A stretch of DNA of 64,000 nt from the NCBI GenBank assembly GCA_025355325.1, contig JANXZX010000101.1, positions 1 through 64,000 of the forward strand, written 5' to 3'. Positions 45,253 to 53,976 of this stretch are shown here, piece by piece. The notes beneath the pieces are model-generated. The model was not told the DNA's origin and made no database searches. It saw only the letters and a list, made by a program, of their open reading frames with translations. The translations under genes were made by a program, and so were the position numbers. This DNA comes from Geobacteraceae bacterium. GTDB lineage: Bacteria > Desulfobacterota > Desulfuromonadia > Geobacterales > Pseudopelobacteraceae. Numbering within the stretch: position 1 is the first letter of the stretch; every line of letters begins with the position of its first letter.

Positions 45253-46326
45253 ATGAAGCGACTGACAATAAGTTTGATGATTCTGATGCTACTCTGCCTT
45301 GCAGGGCAGACGGTGTTTGCTGCCGGTGTAGCTTCCGCACGCAAGCTAAGCGGTGACGTGACGTACCGTACCGGAAAGCAAGCGCAGTATGCAGCACTTG
45401 CTGCGGGAGCAACTCTGGCGGAAGGGAATTGGGTACATACCGGCAAAAACGGTTGGGTGGAACTGCTACTCCCTGACGGCAGCACCATCACTTTGGCCAA
45501 CAATACCGAACTTGAACTGACCCGGCTGAAGATCGGCAAGGATAAACGGGAGGGTGTTTTCGGCCTGGCCCAGGGGAAGCTGAGGGCCTCTGTGGTGAAG
45601 GTGGCCGGTAAACAGGCCGATTACAAAATCAAAAGCAGTACGGCTGTAGCCGGCGTTAAAGGAACCGAATTCCTGATGATGACTACGGGCCCGGCCAACG
45701 TATTCTTCGGCAACGAAGGAAAGGTGTCGATTGGCGGCACCGGCAAGGAGCAAAAACAGATACAGGAAGGCACCATGACCCAGACCACCCGTGGTTATGA
45801 ACCGCTGGAACCTGTTTCTGTGGAGAAGGGCAGCGCCCTGGCCGAAGCAAAAGATACCTTTAATGCTATTACCGGGAGTATTCCACCTGCGGACTGGATG
45901 GCTGGCGACGCCCTGCCGATCATCATTGCCCGCTGGAACGTCAACTACAGCCGGTACCTGACAGACCGCGGCAGTTATCAGGAAGCGCTGCGAGTGCTTC
46001 AGATTGCCATTGACCTGACCCAGGCGGCCGAAATAAGAGCCGATGCATGGCTGGAACGGGGTACCATCCAGGGACGTTTTCTTGATAACCCGCGTGCTGC
46101 CCTGGCTGAATTCCTTCTGGTGCTGGAAGAGTATTCACGTTTGCCACAGGCCGAACTGGCCCTGTTCCAGGTTGGACAAACCCTTTACGAGCTAAAACTC
46201 TACGATCAGGCTGCCGAGCGCCTGAATCAGTATCTCAGCACCTATCCGAACGGTAGATTCCGCAACAAAGTCGAGGTGCTGTTGAACAGCCTGAATACTC
46301 TGCCCAAATCAAAGGGCACTAAATAA
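45253..46326 (+). CDS. FecR-domain protein with TPR-like C-terminus
   Basis: 357 residues. Signal peptide (LMILMLLCLAGQTVFA), then a FecR domain (about 25-160) with LPDGSTITLANNTELELTRL and TAVAGVKGTEFLM, the beta-helical segments of the family. The last third is helical with TPR features (YQEALRVLQIAIDL, FQVGQTLYELKLYDQAAERL). Such FecR proteins often pair with CHASE2 receptors, and the next gene is exactly that; its ATG overlaps this stop codon by one base. Confidence 0.85.
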   Translation: MKRLTISLMILMLLCLAGQTVFAAGVASARKLSGDVTYRTGKQAQYAALAAGATLAEGNWVHTGKNGWVELLLPDGSTITLANNTELELTRLKIGKDKREGVFGLAQGKLRASVVKVAGKQADYKIKSSTAVAGVKGTEFLMMTTGPANVFFGNEGKVSIGGTGKEQKQIQEGTMTQTTRGYEPLEPVSVEKGSALAEAKDTFNAITGSIPPADWMAGDALPIIIARWNVNYSRYLTDRGSYQEALRVLQIAIDLTQAAEIRADAWLERGTIQGRFLDNPRAALAEFLLVLEEYSRLPQAELALFQVGQTLYELKLYDQAAERLNQYLSTYPNGRFRNKVEVLLNSLNTLPKSKGTK

Positions 46327-48437
46327 TGAAGCTGTTTCGCCAGGGGGTAACCAGATACCAGCTTGCAATATTTCTGATTATTGCCGTGCTGTCAGCAATT
46401 GCCGGGCTGGTCCTCTACCGGGAAACGTTTCCTTTCGCCCAACAGATTGACCTGCGGCTCAAGGATGCCCGTTTAAATATTCGCGGAGTACAGCGATCGA
46501 CTGCTCCCGTTACCATAGTTGCCATTGACAACAAGAGCATCAAGGAACTGGGTCGATGGCCATGGTCGCGGGAATTGACCGCCAGACTGATCAGCGCCAC
46601 TGCCGGTCAAGGTGCCCGGACAATAGCTCTGGATATGGTTTTTTCCGAGCAGCAGACAGAAGAGACTGATAGAGCCCTTGCCACATCCATCGCTAAAGCG
46701 GGCAATGTGGTGGAGGGCTATTTTTTCAGGGGGGAGGAGCAGCAGGATGACCCCAATCTGCTCGACCAACTGGCAAAATCAAAAATAGCAATGATTAAGA
46801 TGGCTCCCGGAGTTGAAGCTGTTCCGCTACCGACCTATGAGCAGGTGGACGGCAACATCGCCGAAGTAGGGAACGGTGCCGCCGGTTTCGGATATTTTAA
46901 CCAAATTGCTGATTTTGACGGCCTGTATCGCTCTGTTCCTTTACTGATGCTCTTCCGGGGAGACATCTACCCATCCCTCGCGTTGGCCGCCACAAACCAC
47001 TTTCAGCGAAACCAGTTGCAGGTGGATATCGAGCAGTTCGGCGTCTCCAGCATCAGATCAGGCGATAATACAATTCCTGCGAATGAACAGGGAAAACTGT
47101 CTCTGGCCTATTACGGGCCGGGTGCAACCTTACACACCGTGTCAGCTGCCGATGTCATCGCCGGACGCCTGCCTGCCGGAACACTGAAAGACCGCTTGAT
47201 ATTTATCGGCGTTACTGAAACAGGCATTGCTGATTTGCGGGCCACCCCTCTGGACCCCTCTTATCCGGGAGTGGAGATTCATGCCACGTTAGCCGCCAAT
47301 ATTCTTGAGCGTACGTTCCTGACCCGTGGCAGCCAGACTATGGCAATCGAAATGGCAGCTATATTTTTATTTCCACTGCTGCTGACATTCTTCCTGGCCG
47401 CTGTTCCGGGGGCTTTATACGCCTTGTCCGTCTTTTTTGTTCTGGCGGCAGGATATCTTGGAACGAACATCCACCTATTCAATGCGTACAATCTGGACCT
47501 GAGTATTGCGTACCCCCTTCTACCGCTTATCTTTACCTATCTGGGTGGAGAATGCTTCCGCAACCTTGTCGTTGAACGCAAGGGGCGGCATCTTAAAAAG
47601 GCCTTCAGCACCTATCTCTCAGCTGATCTTGTGGCGGAAATAGCCAAAAATCCGGATTTTCTGAAGTTGGGCGGAGAAACCCGTACTATTTCGATTCTTT
47701 TTTCCGACATCCGCGGTTTTACTACTATTTCAGAAAGTCTTACACCTGAAAAACTCGTAGCCCTGCTGAATCGCTATCTATCACCCATGACCCGCATCGT
47801 CATGGAAGAGAAGGGCACACTCGACAAGTTTATCGGCGACGCCATAATGGCTTTCTTCAACGCACCGCTGAATGTGCCCGATCATCCGGATAAGGCCTGT
47901 AGCTGCGCATTACGGATGTTGAAAGAGCTGGAATCGCTGAACACCCAACTGAAAATCAATGACATACCTGCCATTGCAATCGGCATTGGAATTCATACTG
48001 GTGAAGCGGTTGTCGGCAACATGGGAGCTGACATTCGCTTTGACTACACTGCAATCGGCGATTCAGTCAATCTTGCTTCGCGTCTGGAAAGTCTTACCAA
48101 GTTCTACGGTGTTTCGGTTCTCGTGAGCGAAGATACCCGCCAGCTCGTCGGCAACGAATTCCAATTCCGCGAACTGGATCTCGTGCGCGTCAAGGGTAAA
48201 CACAAACCTGTTGCCGTCTATGAGTTACTTACGGGATCCACCGAATTTTCAGATTCATTTGCCGAAGGCATCAGACTTTACCGTGAGCGTGACTTTGAAA
48301 AGGCGCACGAGATTTTTGAGCGCCTTTCAAATTGTAACGATAAAGTTTCAGGATTGTATGTAGAACGCTGCCAGACATTCCTGTCAGATCCGCCTGATGC
48401 CGACTGGGACGGTGTTTACGTTGCGTTATCGAAGTAA
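46326..48437 (+). CDS. CHASE2-domain class III adenylate/guanylate cyclase
   Basis: 703 residues. N-terminal span (about 12-30), a periplasmic CHASE2 sensor (about 45-330) with VTIVAIDNKSIKELGRWPWSR and IALDMVFSE blocks, then three spans (about 340-415) and a cyclase domain (about 455-630): metal Asp in LFSDIRGFT, metal Asp in FIGDAIMAF with the Lys of DKFIGD that favours ATP, and IGDSVNLASRLE with the transition-state Asn/Arg. A TPR-like tail follows. It should make cAMP (or cGMP) in response to an envelope signal, possibly the FecR partner upstream. Confidence 0.92.
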   Translation: MKLFRQGVTRYQLAIFLIIAVLSAIAGLVLYRETFPFAQQIDLRLKDARLNIRGVQRSTAPVTIVAIDNKSIKELGRWPWSRELTARLISATAGQGARTIALDMVFSEQQTEETDRALATSIAKAGNVVEGYFFRGEEQQDDPNLLDQLAKSKIAMIKMAPGVEAVPLPTYEQVDGNIAEVGNGAAGFGYFNQIADFDGLYRSVPLLMLFRGDIYPSLALAATNHFQRNQLQVDIEQFGVSSIRSGDNTIPANEQGKLSLAYYGPGATLHTVSAADVIAGRLPAGTLKDRLIFIGVTETGIADLRATPLDPSYPGVEIHATLAANILERTFLTRGSQTMAIEMAAIFLFPLLLTFFLAAVPGALYALSVFFVLAAGYLGTNIHLFNAYNLDLSIAYPLLPLIFTYLGGECFRNLVVERKGRHLKKAFSTYLSADLVAEIAKNPDFLKLGGETRTISILFSDIRGFTTISESLTPEKLVALLNRYLSPMTRIVMEEKGTLDKFIGDAIMAFFNAPLNVPDHPDKACSCALRMLKELESLNTQLKINDIPAIAIGIGIHTGEAVVGNMGADIRFDYTAIGDSVNLASRLESLTKFYGVSVLVSEDTRQLVGNEFQFRELDLVRVKGKHKPVAVYELLTGSTEFSDSFAEGIRLYRERDFEKAHEIFERLSNCNDKVSGLYVERCQTFLSDPPDADWDGVYVALSK

Positions 48438-48453
48438 TATACGGAGGTCCTCC

Positions 48454-50763
48454 ATGCCTAAATGGCACTATGTTATTAAAGCCGCATCACTGTCTTTAAC
48501 AGGATTGATTATTTCACTGTCCGTTGCCGGTTTTTGTTGTGCGGCAGATAAATCCAAGCCGGCGAAACTTGTGCCGACCAGTGCTGATGCTACGTGTGTG
48601 CTGCCGATATCAGGGCAGTATTTTGATGCAGGAAATGTTGCCTCAGGTAATTTTTCAATTAACCTCAACAGTGCATTCACCACCCAACAGGTGGCGCAGG
48701 TGGAAAACAGCGTCAAGGCATGCCAGAGCCTCATATCCAGCAGACTTCTCGGCCTCCAGGACAGGGGTTCACTGCTCATGCAGGATAAAGCGTCGATGCA
48801 GGGGATGCAAAACATCAAGACCCAGATAAATCGCCTGGAGGCTTTAAAGAGAGAAAAAGAAGAGATCAAGAGCACTCTGAGCAAAGACATTTCCCAGGTT
48901 GCATTGAAAGGGCTGTACGCAGTGGTGCTTGAGGCGGATCTGAAAACGCCCCGGGACAAGTTATTGGAAATGGCGAAAAATCTGATCGCGCCTCAGGCCA
49001 TTCAGGACATCAGGGGAGTTTCGATAAACTCTGTTTCGGTTGTCAAAGACAGCAGGCTCGTATTCGACCGCATTGTGGCGGAAACATCCGGTGAAATGGA
49101 CGTTGAAACCATCCTTACTGATGATCGCAAATCTTTTTCCGGAAAATCTCAGCTGCTGTACGTGGCGGTAGTCCGGGTGAAACCACTTACCGGAAAAATA
49201 AAGCACGGGACGTCCGCAAAAAGCTCAACGAAAGGTTTTGTGGCAGACCTGCTTTCACTTCAGAAAAATTCGGAATTTTTCTCGCAGGAGTTGGCTAAGT
49301 ATACGAACAAAACCTATTCTACTGAAAAAATGAAGTCCCTCGAAGAAATTGTTTCGGTATGGCAAAATGTAGTCCAGCAGGGAAACGCCCAGGCAACCAA
49401 GAAAACCGGGGAGTTGCTTGCGAACCTTAACAACCAGCTTCAGGCGAAAGATGCCGAAATTGAGGCAGCCGGCCTGAAAATTACGGATTCTCGAAAAAAA
49501 CTCACCGAGCTTTACACTGTGACCAGATACAACAAATGCAAGCTGAACCCGGAAGAGTGTCTTGATGATGCAATTGCCCATATTGATCAGGAATTTGGCA
49601 CTGTAATCAATGCAAGCATCGCCGAGAAGGAGAGAGAGTACGTTTCATCGAGGGGCATTGTAACCGGAAGCGGGGATCCCGAAAAAGAGGTCAAGCGACT
49701 CGTACAGGATTTTTATCAGAACCTCAGAATGTCGTATTCAAAACGTGAGCAGATATTGAACGTGACGGCAGTGGAAAACATGATGCTGACAAGTGCCAGT
49801 GATACGCGGGGCTACTACGTTGTCAGGAACCCGAGAGGTGTCACGATATTTCCCTATTATGATGACAACGGCAATATGCACACTATGGTGGCAATGAATT
49901 TCCAGGTGAACCGTGAAAGCGTATCGGCACAGACAACTGACGAGCCTGTACAGCAGGCGAAACCAACGCCAAAACCGCCACGCAAGTCAGAATCAAAACC
50001 TGTGCCGCAACCCAAAAAAATAACCCGCGCAGAGCCTCCTCCGCCTCAACCGGCTCCGCAACTGCCGACTTCCTGCACAACCGACAGCATAACCGGAATG
50101 AAATTTGTTCTGGTCAAGAGCGGCTGTTACCTGATGGGAGATAACAGCAGTAAAGACACACCATTCCACGAAGTGTGTTTAAGCAGCTTCTGCATCGGTA
50201 AGTACGAGGTAACGCAAGGCGAGTGGAAAAAAATAATGGTGATCGAAAACCCCTCAAAGAACAAGAGCGGTAACGACTACCCGGTTGAAAATGTGAGTTG
50301 GGGTGATGCAAAAGGTTTTCTTGAGGAGCTGAACAAAAGGACCGGAAGCAACTATCGTCTGCCGACAGAGGCGGAGTGGGAATTTGCGGCTCGAAGTCGT
50401 GGTTCCGAAGCTACATGGTCTGGCACATCAACAGAGTCTGCACTTGGCACCTTCGCCTGGTATAAGGTTAATTCAGACGGCAAAACTCATCCGGTGGGCA
50501 AGAAAAAACCAAACAAACTCGGCTTATATGACATGACCGGGAACGTGTGGGAATGGGTGGAGGACAGCTTCAGTTCAGATGCGTACAAAACACACAGCAA
50601 AGACAACCCTGTTAACGAATCTGGGGGGCGCTCAAAGGTACGCAGAGGGGGCTGCATGGAAACCGATGCGAAGAAAATGAAGAATAACGACCGCGATGGA
50701 CATCGACAGGGAGGAAATTCAGGCGAGCTTGGCTTCAGAGTTGTTTTTTCAGTGGATCAGTAA
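48454..50763 (+). CDS. Exported protein with formylglycine-generating-enzyme (SUMF1) domain
   Basis: 769 residues. Signal peptide (SLTGLIISLSVAGFCCAA), then an LPP20/FlgT-like region (about 45-260), a coiled coil (about 310-370), a proline-rich linker (about 500-545, PKPPRKSESKPVPQP) and a C-terminal SUMF1/FGE domain (about 555-765: GMKFVLVKSGCYLMGD, YEVTQGEWKK, YRLPTEAEWEFAARSRG, GNVWEWVEDSF). The catalytic pair of Cys of true FGE is not evident, so it is more likely a ligand-binding member of the fold than an active enzyme. GGAGG before ATG 48454. Confidence 0.82.
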   Translation: MPKWHYVIKAASLSLTGLIISLSVAGFCCAADKSKPAKLVPTSADATCVLPISGQYFDAGNVASGNFSINLNSAFTTQQVAQVENSVKACQSLISSRLLGLQDRGSLLMQDKASMQGMQNIKTQINRLEALKREKEEIKSTLSKDISQVALKGLYAVVLEADLKTPRDKLLEMAKNLIAPQAIQDIRGVSINSVSVVKDSRLVFDRIVAETSGEMDVETILTDDRKSFSGKSQLLYVAVVRVKPLTGKIKHGTSAKSSTKGFVADLLSLQKNSEFFSQELAKYTNKTYSTEKMKSLEEIVSVWQNVVQQGNAQATKKTGELLANLNNQLQAKDAEIEAAGLKITDSRKKLTELYTVTRYNKCKLNPEECLDDAIAHIDQEFGTVINASIAEKEREYVSSRGIVTGSGDPEKEVKRLVQDFYQNLRMSYSKREQILNVTAVENMMLTSASDTRGYYVVRNPRGVTIFPYYDDNGNMHTMVAMNFQVNRESVSAQTTDEPVQQAKPTPKPPRKSESKPVPQPKKITRAEPPPPQPAPQLPTSCTTDSITGMKFVLVKSGCYLMGDNSSKDTPFHEVCLSSFCIGKYEVTQGEWKKIMVIENPSKNKSGNDYPVENVSWGDAKGFLEELNKRTGSNYRLPTEAEWEFAARSRGSEATWSGTSTESALGTFAWYKVNSDGKTHPVGKKKPNKLGLYDMTGNVWEWVEDSFSSDAYKTHSKDNPVNESGGRSKVRRGGCMETDAKKMKNNDRDGHRQGGNSGELGFRVVFSVDQ

Positions 50764-50777
50764 TTTCCTTCAAAACG

Positions 50778-50815
50778 CATAATGCGAGTCACCAACCGTG
50801 GTGACTCGCATTATG
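50778..50815. terminator. 16-bp stem terminator between convergent genes
   Basis: CATAATGCGAGTCACC (50778-50793) and its exact complement (50800-50815) enclose a six-base loop. It sits between the stop of the SUMF1 gene and the convergent CsgG-like gene, so it may serve both strands; no T-run is present. Confidence 0.65.
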
Positions 50816-50846
50816 TCAAGCTACTTCCATTCCAACAGATATATGA

Positions 50847-51572
50847 TTATTCATCCAACTTTATAGAATCTCTCGTTTTTTCACGACGCTTTTCATCTTT
50901 TGCGGAAAACTTGGCTAAACATTCCTTACTTTTATCCACCATGGCGCAGGTTAGATAATCAGCGATATTAATCACGCATGCTCGAATAGCCTTGCCAGCA
51001 GGAGTTTTTTCCTCACTTTCCGTATGTCCTCCAACACCCATAAAACTTCCGGAAAGCCTGAGAGCTGATGATTCAGAGTTTGCCTCTATGGTACGCGTTT
51101 CTATTACTTCGCTCGTTTCTACTTCAACAACCTTCAGGTCAACGGCTATATAAGCTTTTGCTTTCCCTCCCCCGACGCCAAAACCCATGAAATTGAGTCC
51201 CCCGCCCTTCTTGGCGGCATTTTCTTCAAATGAGGACACTGTTGCGGTAACGATATACTGGGCACCCTTAATCTTGCCCAGCTTGGATTTGGTGGAAGGC
51301 TCTACAAGGCCGGATTCTCCGAATTTGAGTTCACTGACAACTTTGTCAATTTCTTTCCGTTCAACCAACTTGAATTTCTTGGTACTTGCCAGTTCATTGG
51401 TCAACATATCGGAAAGCTCAGCCCCGGTTCCGGATCTCCACCATGACGCGTGAGTATTGTTGGTAAACCGCATGACCGCGAGACGCGGAGCGTCGGATCC
51501 TGCAGCATATACAGTGGAAGAAACAGCGCTTAACACGAGCAGACAGAGAGACATTCCAATAACTTTCTTCAT
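50847..51572 (-). CDS. CsgG-family exported protein
   Basis: 241 residues. Signal peptide (MSLCLLVLSAVSSTVYA) without lipobox. The CsgG-type fold is seen in LAVMRFTNNTHASWW, LSDMLTNELASTKKFKLVERKEIDKVVSEL and GAQYIVTATVSSFE, followed by KAYIAVDLKVVEVETSEVI. CsgG proteins form the curli secretion pore or, in shorter versions, act as outer membrane assembly factors (LpoB, FlgT-like). Lack of a lipobox argues against a curli pore. GGAGG before the ATG. Same strand and flank as the gene at 51815. Confidence 0.82.
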   Translation of the reverse strand: MKKVIGMSLCLLVLSAVSSTVYAAGSDAPRLAVMRFTNNTHASWWRSGTGAELSDMLTNELASTKKFKLVERKEIDKVVSELKFGESGLVEPSTKSKLGKIKGAQYIVTATVSSFEENAAKKGGGLNFMGFGVGGGKAKAYIAVDLKVVEVETSEVIETRTIEANSESSALRLSGSFMGVGGHTESEEKTPAGKAIRACVINIADYLTCAMVDKSKECLAKFSAKDEKRREKTRDSIKLDE

Positions 51573-51814
51573 GGTGAATCCTCCTCAATATTTTTTATTG
51601 CGACTTTGTTGTGTTTCTCAGGAAGTAAAGTGAAAATGACGTACCACTATCATCTGCCATCAGGAGTTCAGAGAACCAACATGTCCATTTTCGAACGTAG
51701 TTATACCATCACAAAGCGAGAAGTCAAGCTTCTCATAAAGAGGTGTATCTATTTGATTTTATAAGTTATTATGCACTAATTTATATTTCGGATCACACTG
51801 TCCTACGCCAGCAG

Positions 51815-52939
51815 TTACTCTCTGATATATTTCAACTTTAACGTCTGTCTACTAAATTCAACAAGCTTGAACTTTCCCTTCTGTTCAAGACTGTTAGCCA
51901 GATAGATCGGATTTTCGGAATATTTCACCTCAAACTCTCCAATACCGGCGTCGGCCACTTCGAGAACCCACACGGTATTCTGAAGAATATCCTTGATGGC
52001 AAAATTATCACTCAATTCAGATACGTCACTGACTTTGATGGCAACTTTTTTCGAAACACCCTGAATATTTTTACTTACTTTATCCAAAATGACCGGCGTA
52101 AGTTTATCCGTAATTTCTTTCAAACTTACCGCCGCAGCATCTTCAACACTGCCTGCAAGCCCTTTCCCCTGCTCAACGCCTGCTGCAAGTATCACCATGC
52201 CCCCCTTGGCATCCTTGGTGACCAGTCGATAGGTCAATCGCGCAGTAACATTATTGAAAGGCATCGATAATCCGTACCCGATATTTTCACCTTTTTTGGT
52301 TGAAACGGTGTACTCAACCTTACCGATCAGCAGCAGATTGGTGAGGAACTTGTACATCAGGGATCGCATACTGAGGAATTTCCCGCTTTTTATCGCAGAG
52401 TCAACAACCTGCGAGTCAAGTACATTCGCTGCGGCAATATCTGTAACCGTGTAGCCCTGGTCCACCAGTTTGCCGATAATGGATTCCGAAAGAATGTTTG
52501 ATTCTTCGTAATGGGCGCCCCCCCGTGGCGACATATCCTTGGATATTATGAAGACAGATATTGCATTATTCAGGGCTAAACCGGCCACGGCATCCTGAGC
52601 CTTTGTCGGCTCGACACAAGCGTTGACCCGGACCGAAAGGATTCCTTCTTTGGTGTTTTGGCTCAGCAGCTTGTATGTCGAGACTGCTCCCTTAAGCTCT
52701 TTGCTGATCGCATCATCCACCGCCATCAAGTTCTGCACGATACTCTGCGCTTTTACGTTAACTCCCACAACCTGCTCAATTGCAGCCCACTTGGCGCGTG
52801 CGATTGCTTCGGCTTTGGCGGAAGGGACATCGTTTTTGACAATGGCGGCTTCACCGTCGGTATCAACGCAGGTAATTTGGGCTATGGCAGGTTGCACAAC
52901 ACAAAAAAATATAAACAGTGATAAGATTACTTGCATCAT
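51815..52939 (-). CDS. Exported LPP20/FlgT-like protein
   Basis: About 374 residues. Signal peptide (VILSLFIFFCVVQPAIA). The region AEAIARAKWAAIEQVVGVNVKAQSIVQN is the alanine-rich helix seen in FlgT/LPP20 proteins, followed by a CsgG-like beta domain (VFIISKDMSPRGGAHYEESNILSESI). It is larger than the paralogue at 42473. GGGAGG precedes the ATG at 52939; ATG 52936 is equally placed. It is transcribed towards the CsgG-like gene after a 242-bp gap that holds no other gene. Likely another envelope component of the block. Confidence 0.68.
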   Translation of the reverse strand: MMQVILSLFIFFCVVQPAIAQITCVDTDGEAAIVKNDVPSAKAEAIARAKWAAIEQVVGVNVKAQSIVQNLMAVDDAISKELKGAVSTYKLLSQNTKEGILSVRVNACVEPTKAQDAVAGLALNNAISVFIISKDMSPRGGAHYEESNILSESIIGKLVDQGYTVTDIAAANVLDSQVVDSAIKSGKFLSMRSLMYKFLTNLLLIGKVEYTVSTKKGENIGYGLSMPFNNVTARLTYRLVTKDAKGGMVILAAGVEQGKGLAGSVEDAAAVSLKEITDKLTPVILDKVSKNIQGVSKKVAIKVSDVSELSDNFAIKDILQNTVWVLEVADAGIGEFEVKYSENPIYLANSLEQKGKFKLVEFSRQTLKLKYIRE

Positions 52940-53088
52940 AGAGCCTCCCTTGTGTGCCTTCATTGTTGTGTCGGTAATATTACCACCAATGAAATTAGCT
53001 GAAAAGGGATTGTTTTTGATAGCATGTAGCCAAAGTTCTAAAAAAGTTGTACATTTCTGGGATATTCACTGGAATCGCTGGAGGTATC

Positions 53089-53973
53089 ATGGACCGAAGA
53101 ACTTTTTTGAAAGCATCAGGCGCTGCGTCTCTTCTGGCACCGGTTCTTATCAGGGAGGCACTTGCCGCCAGAGAGCAATCACTGGTGGCCGTAGCAGAGG
53201 GCACTGATTATCCGGCCATCACCCGCAAGGTCATCAACTCGCTCGGAGGCATGAAGAAGTTCGTCAAACCGGGTGACATCGTGGTGGTAAAACCGAACAT
53301 GGGGTGGGATAAAGCCATTGAGTTTGCCGCAAACACACACCCACTGGTGGTTCGTACCGTGGTAGAGGAGTGTCTGGCGGCCGGAGCAAAAAAAGTTAAA
53401 GTGTTTGATAATACCTGCAATGATTCACGCCGCTGTTATGTCAACAGCGGCATCGAGAATATTCTCAAGGGAATGAAGAACGTCGAGTGCAAACACATCG
53501 AAACGGAGCGCTTTAAAAAAGTTACCCTCAACGGTCACTTTCTCAAAGAGTGGGAACTATACGATGAAGCATTATCCGCCAATGTCTACATCAATGTGCC
53601 GATTGCCAAACACCACGGACTATCCAAGCTGACGCTCGGCCTCAAGAACATCATGGGTATCATGGGTGGCAGTCGCGGCTACATTCACCGGAATATCGAT
53701 GTGGCCCTGGCCGATCTGAATGCCCATTTCAAGAGTCATCTGACGATTATTGACGCGACACGCATCCTGACGGCCCACGGCCCGCAAGGCGGCAACATCG
53801 CCGATGTAAAGGTGCTCAACAAAGTCATCGCCTCGACCGACATCGTTGCCGCAGATGCCTACGCCACCACCCTGTTTGGCCTGAAACCGGCCGATATTCC
53901 GGTGACGGTAGCAGCCTACAAACGCGGCCTCGGAGAAATGGACCTGGGGAAAATTAAAATCGTGAAGGCCTAA
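53089..53973 (+). CDS. Tat-exported DUF362-family protein
   Basis: 294 residues. N-terminal Tat signal (RRTFLKASGAASLLAPVLI). The DUF362 core includes GDIVVVKPNMGWDKAIEFAANTHP, YINVPIAKHHGLSKLTLGLKNIMGIMGG and ATRILTAHGPQGG. The family is often fused or linked to ferredoxins and may bind an iron-sulfur or other metal ligand; its reaction is unknown. Here no Cys cluster motif is present; the ferredoxin partner is the gene 3 bp downstream. GGAGG before ATG 53089. Confidence 0.85.
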   Translation: MDRRTFLKASGAASLLAPVLIREALAAREQSLVAVAEGTDYPAITRKVINSLGGMKKFVKPGDIVVVKPNMGWDKAIEFAANTHPLVVRTVVEECLAAGAKKVKVFDNTCNDSRRCYVNSGIENILKGMKNVECKHIETERFKKVTLNGHFLKEWELYDEALSANVYINVPIAKHHGLSKLTLGLKNIMGIMGGSRGYIHRNIDVALADLNAHFKSHLTIIDATRILTAHGPQGGNIADVKVLNKVIASTDIVAADAYATTLFGLKPADIPVTVAAYKRGLGEMDLGKIKIVKA

Positions 53974-53976
53974 AGC

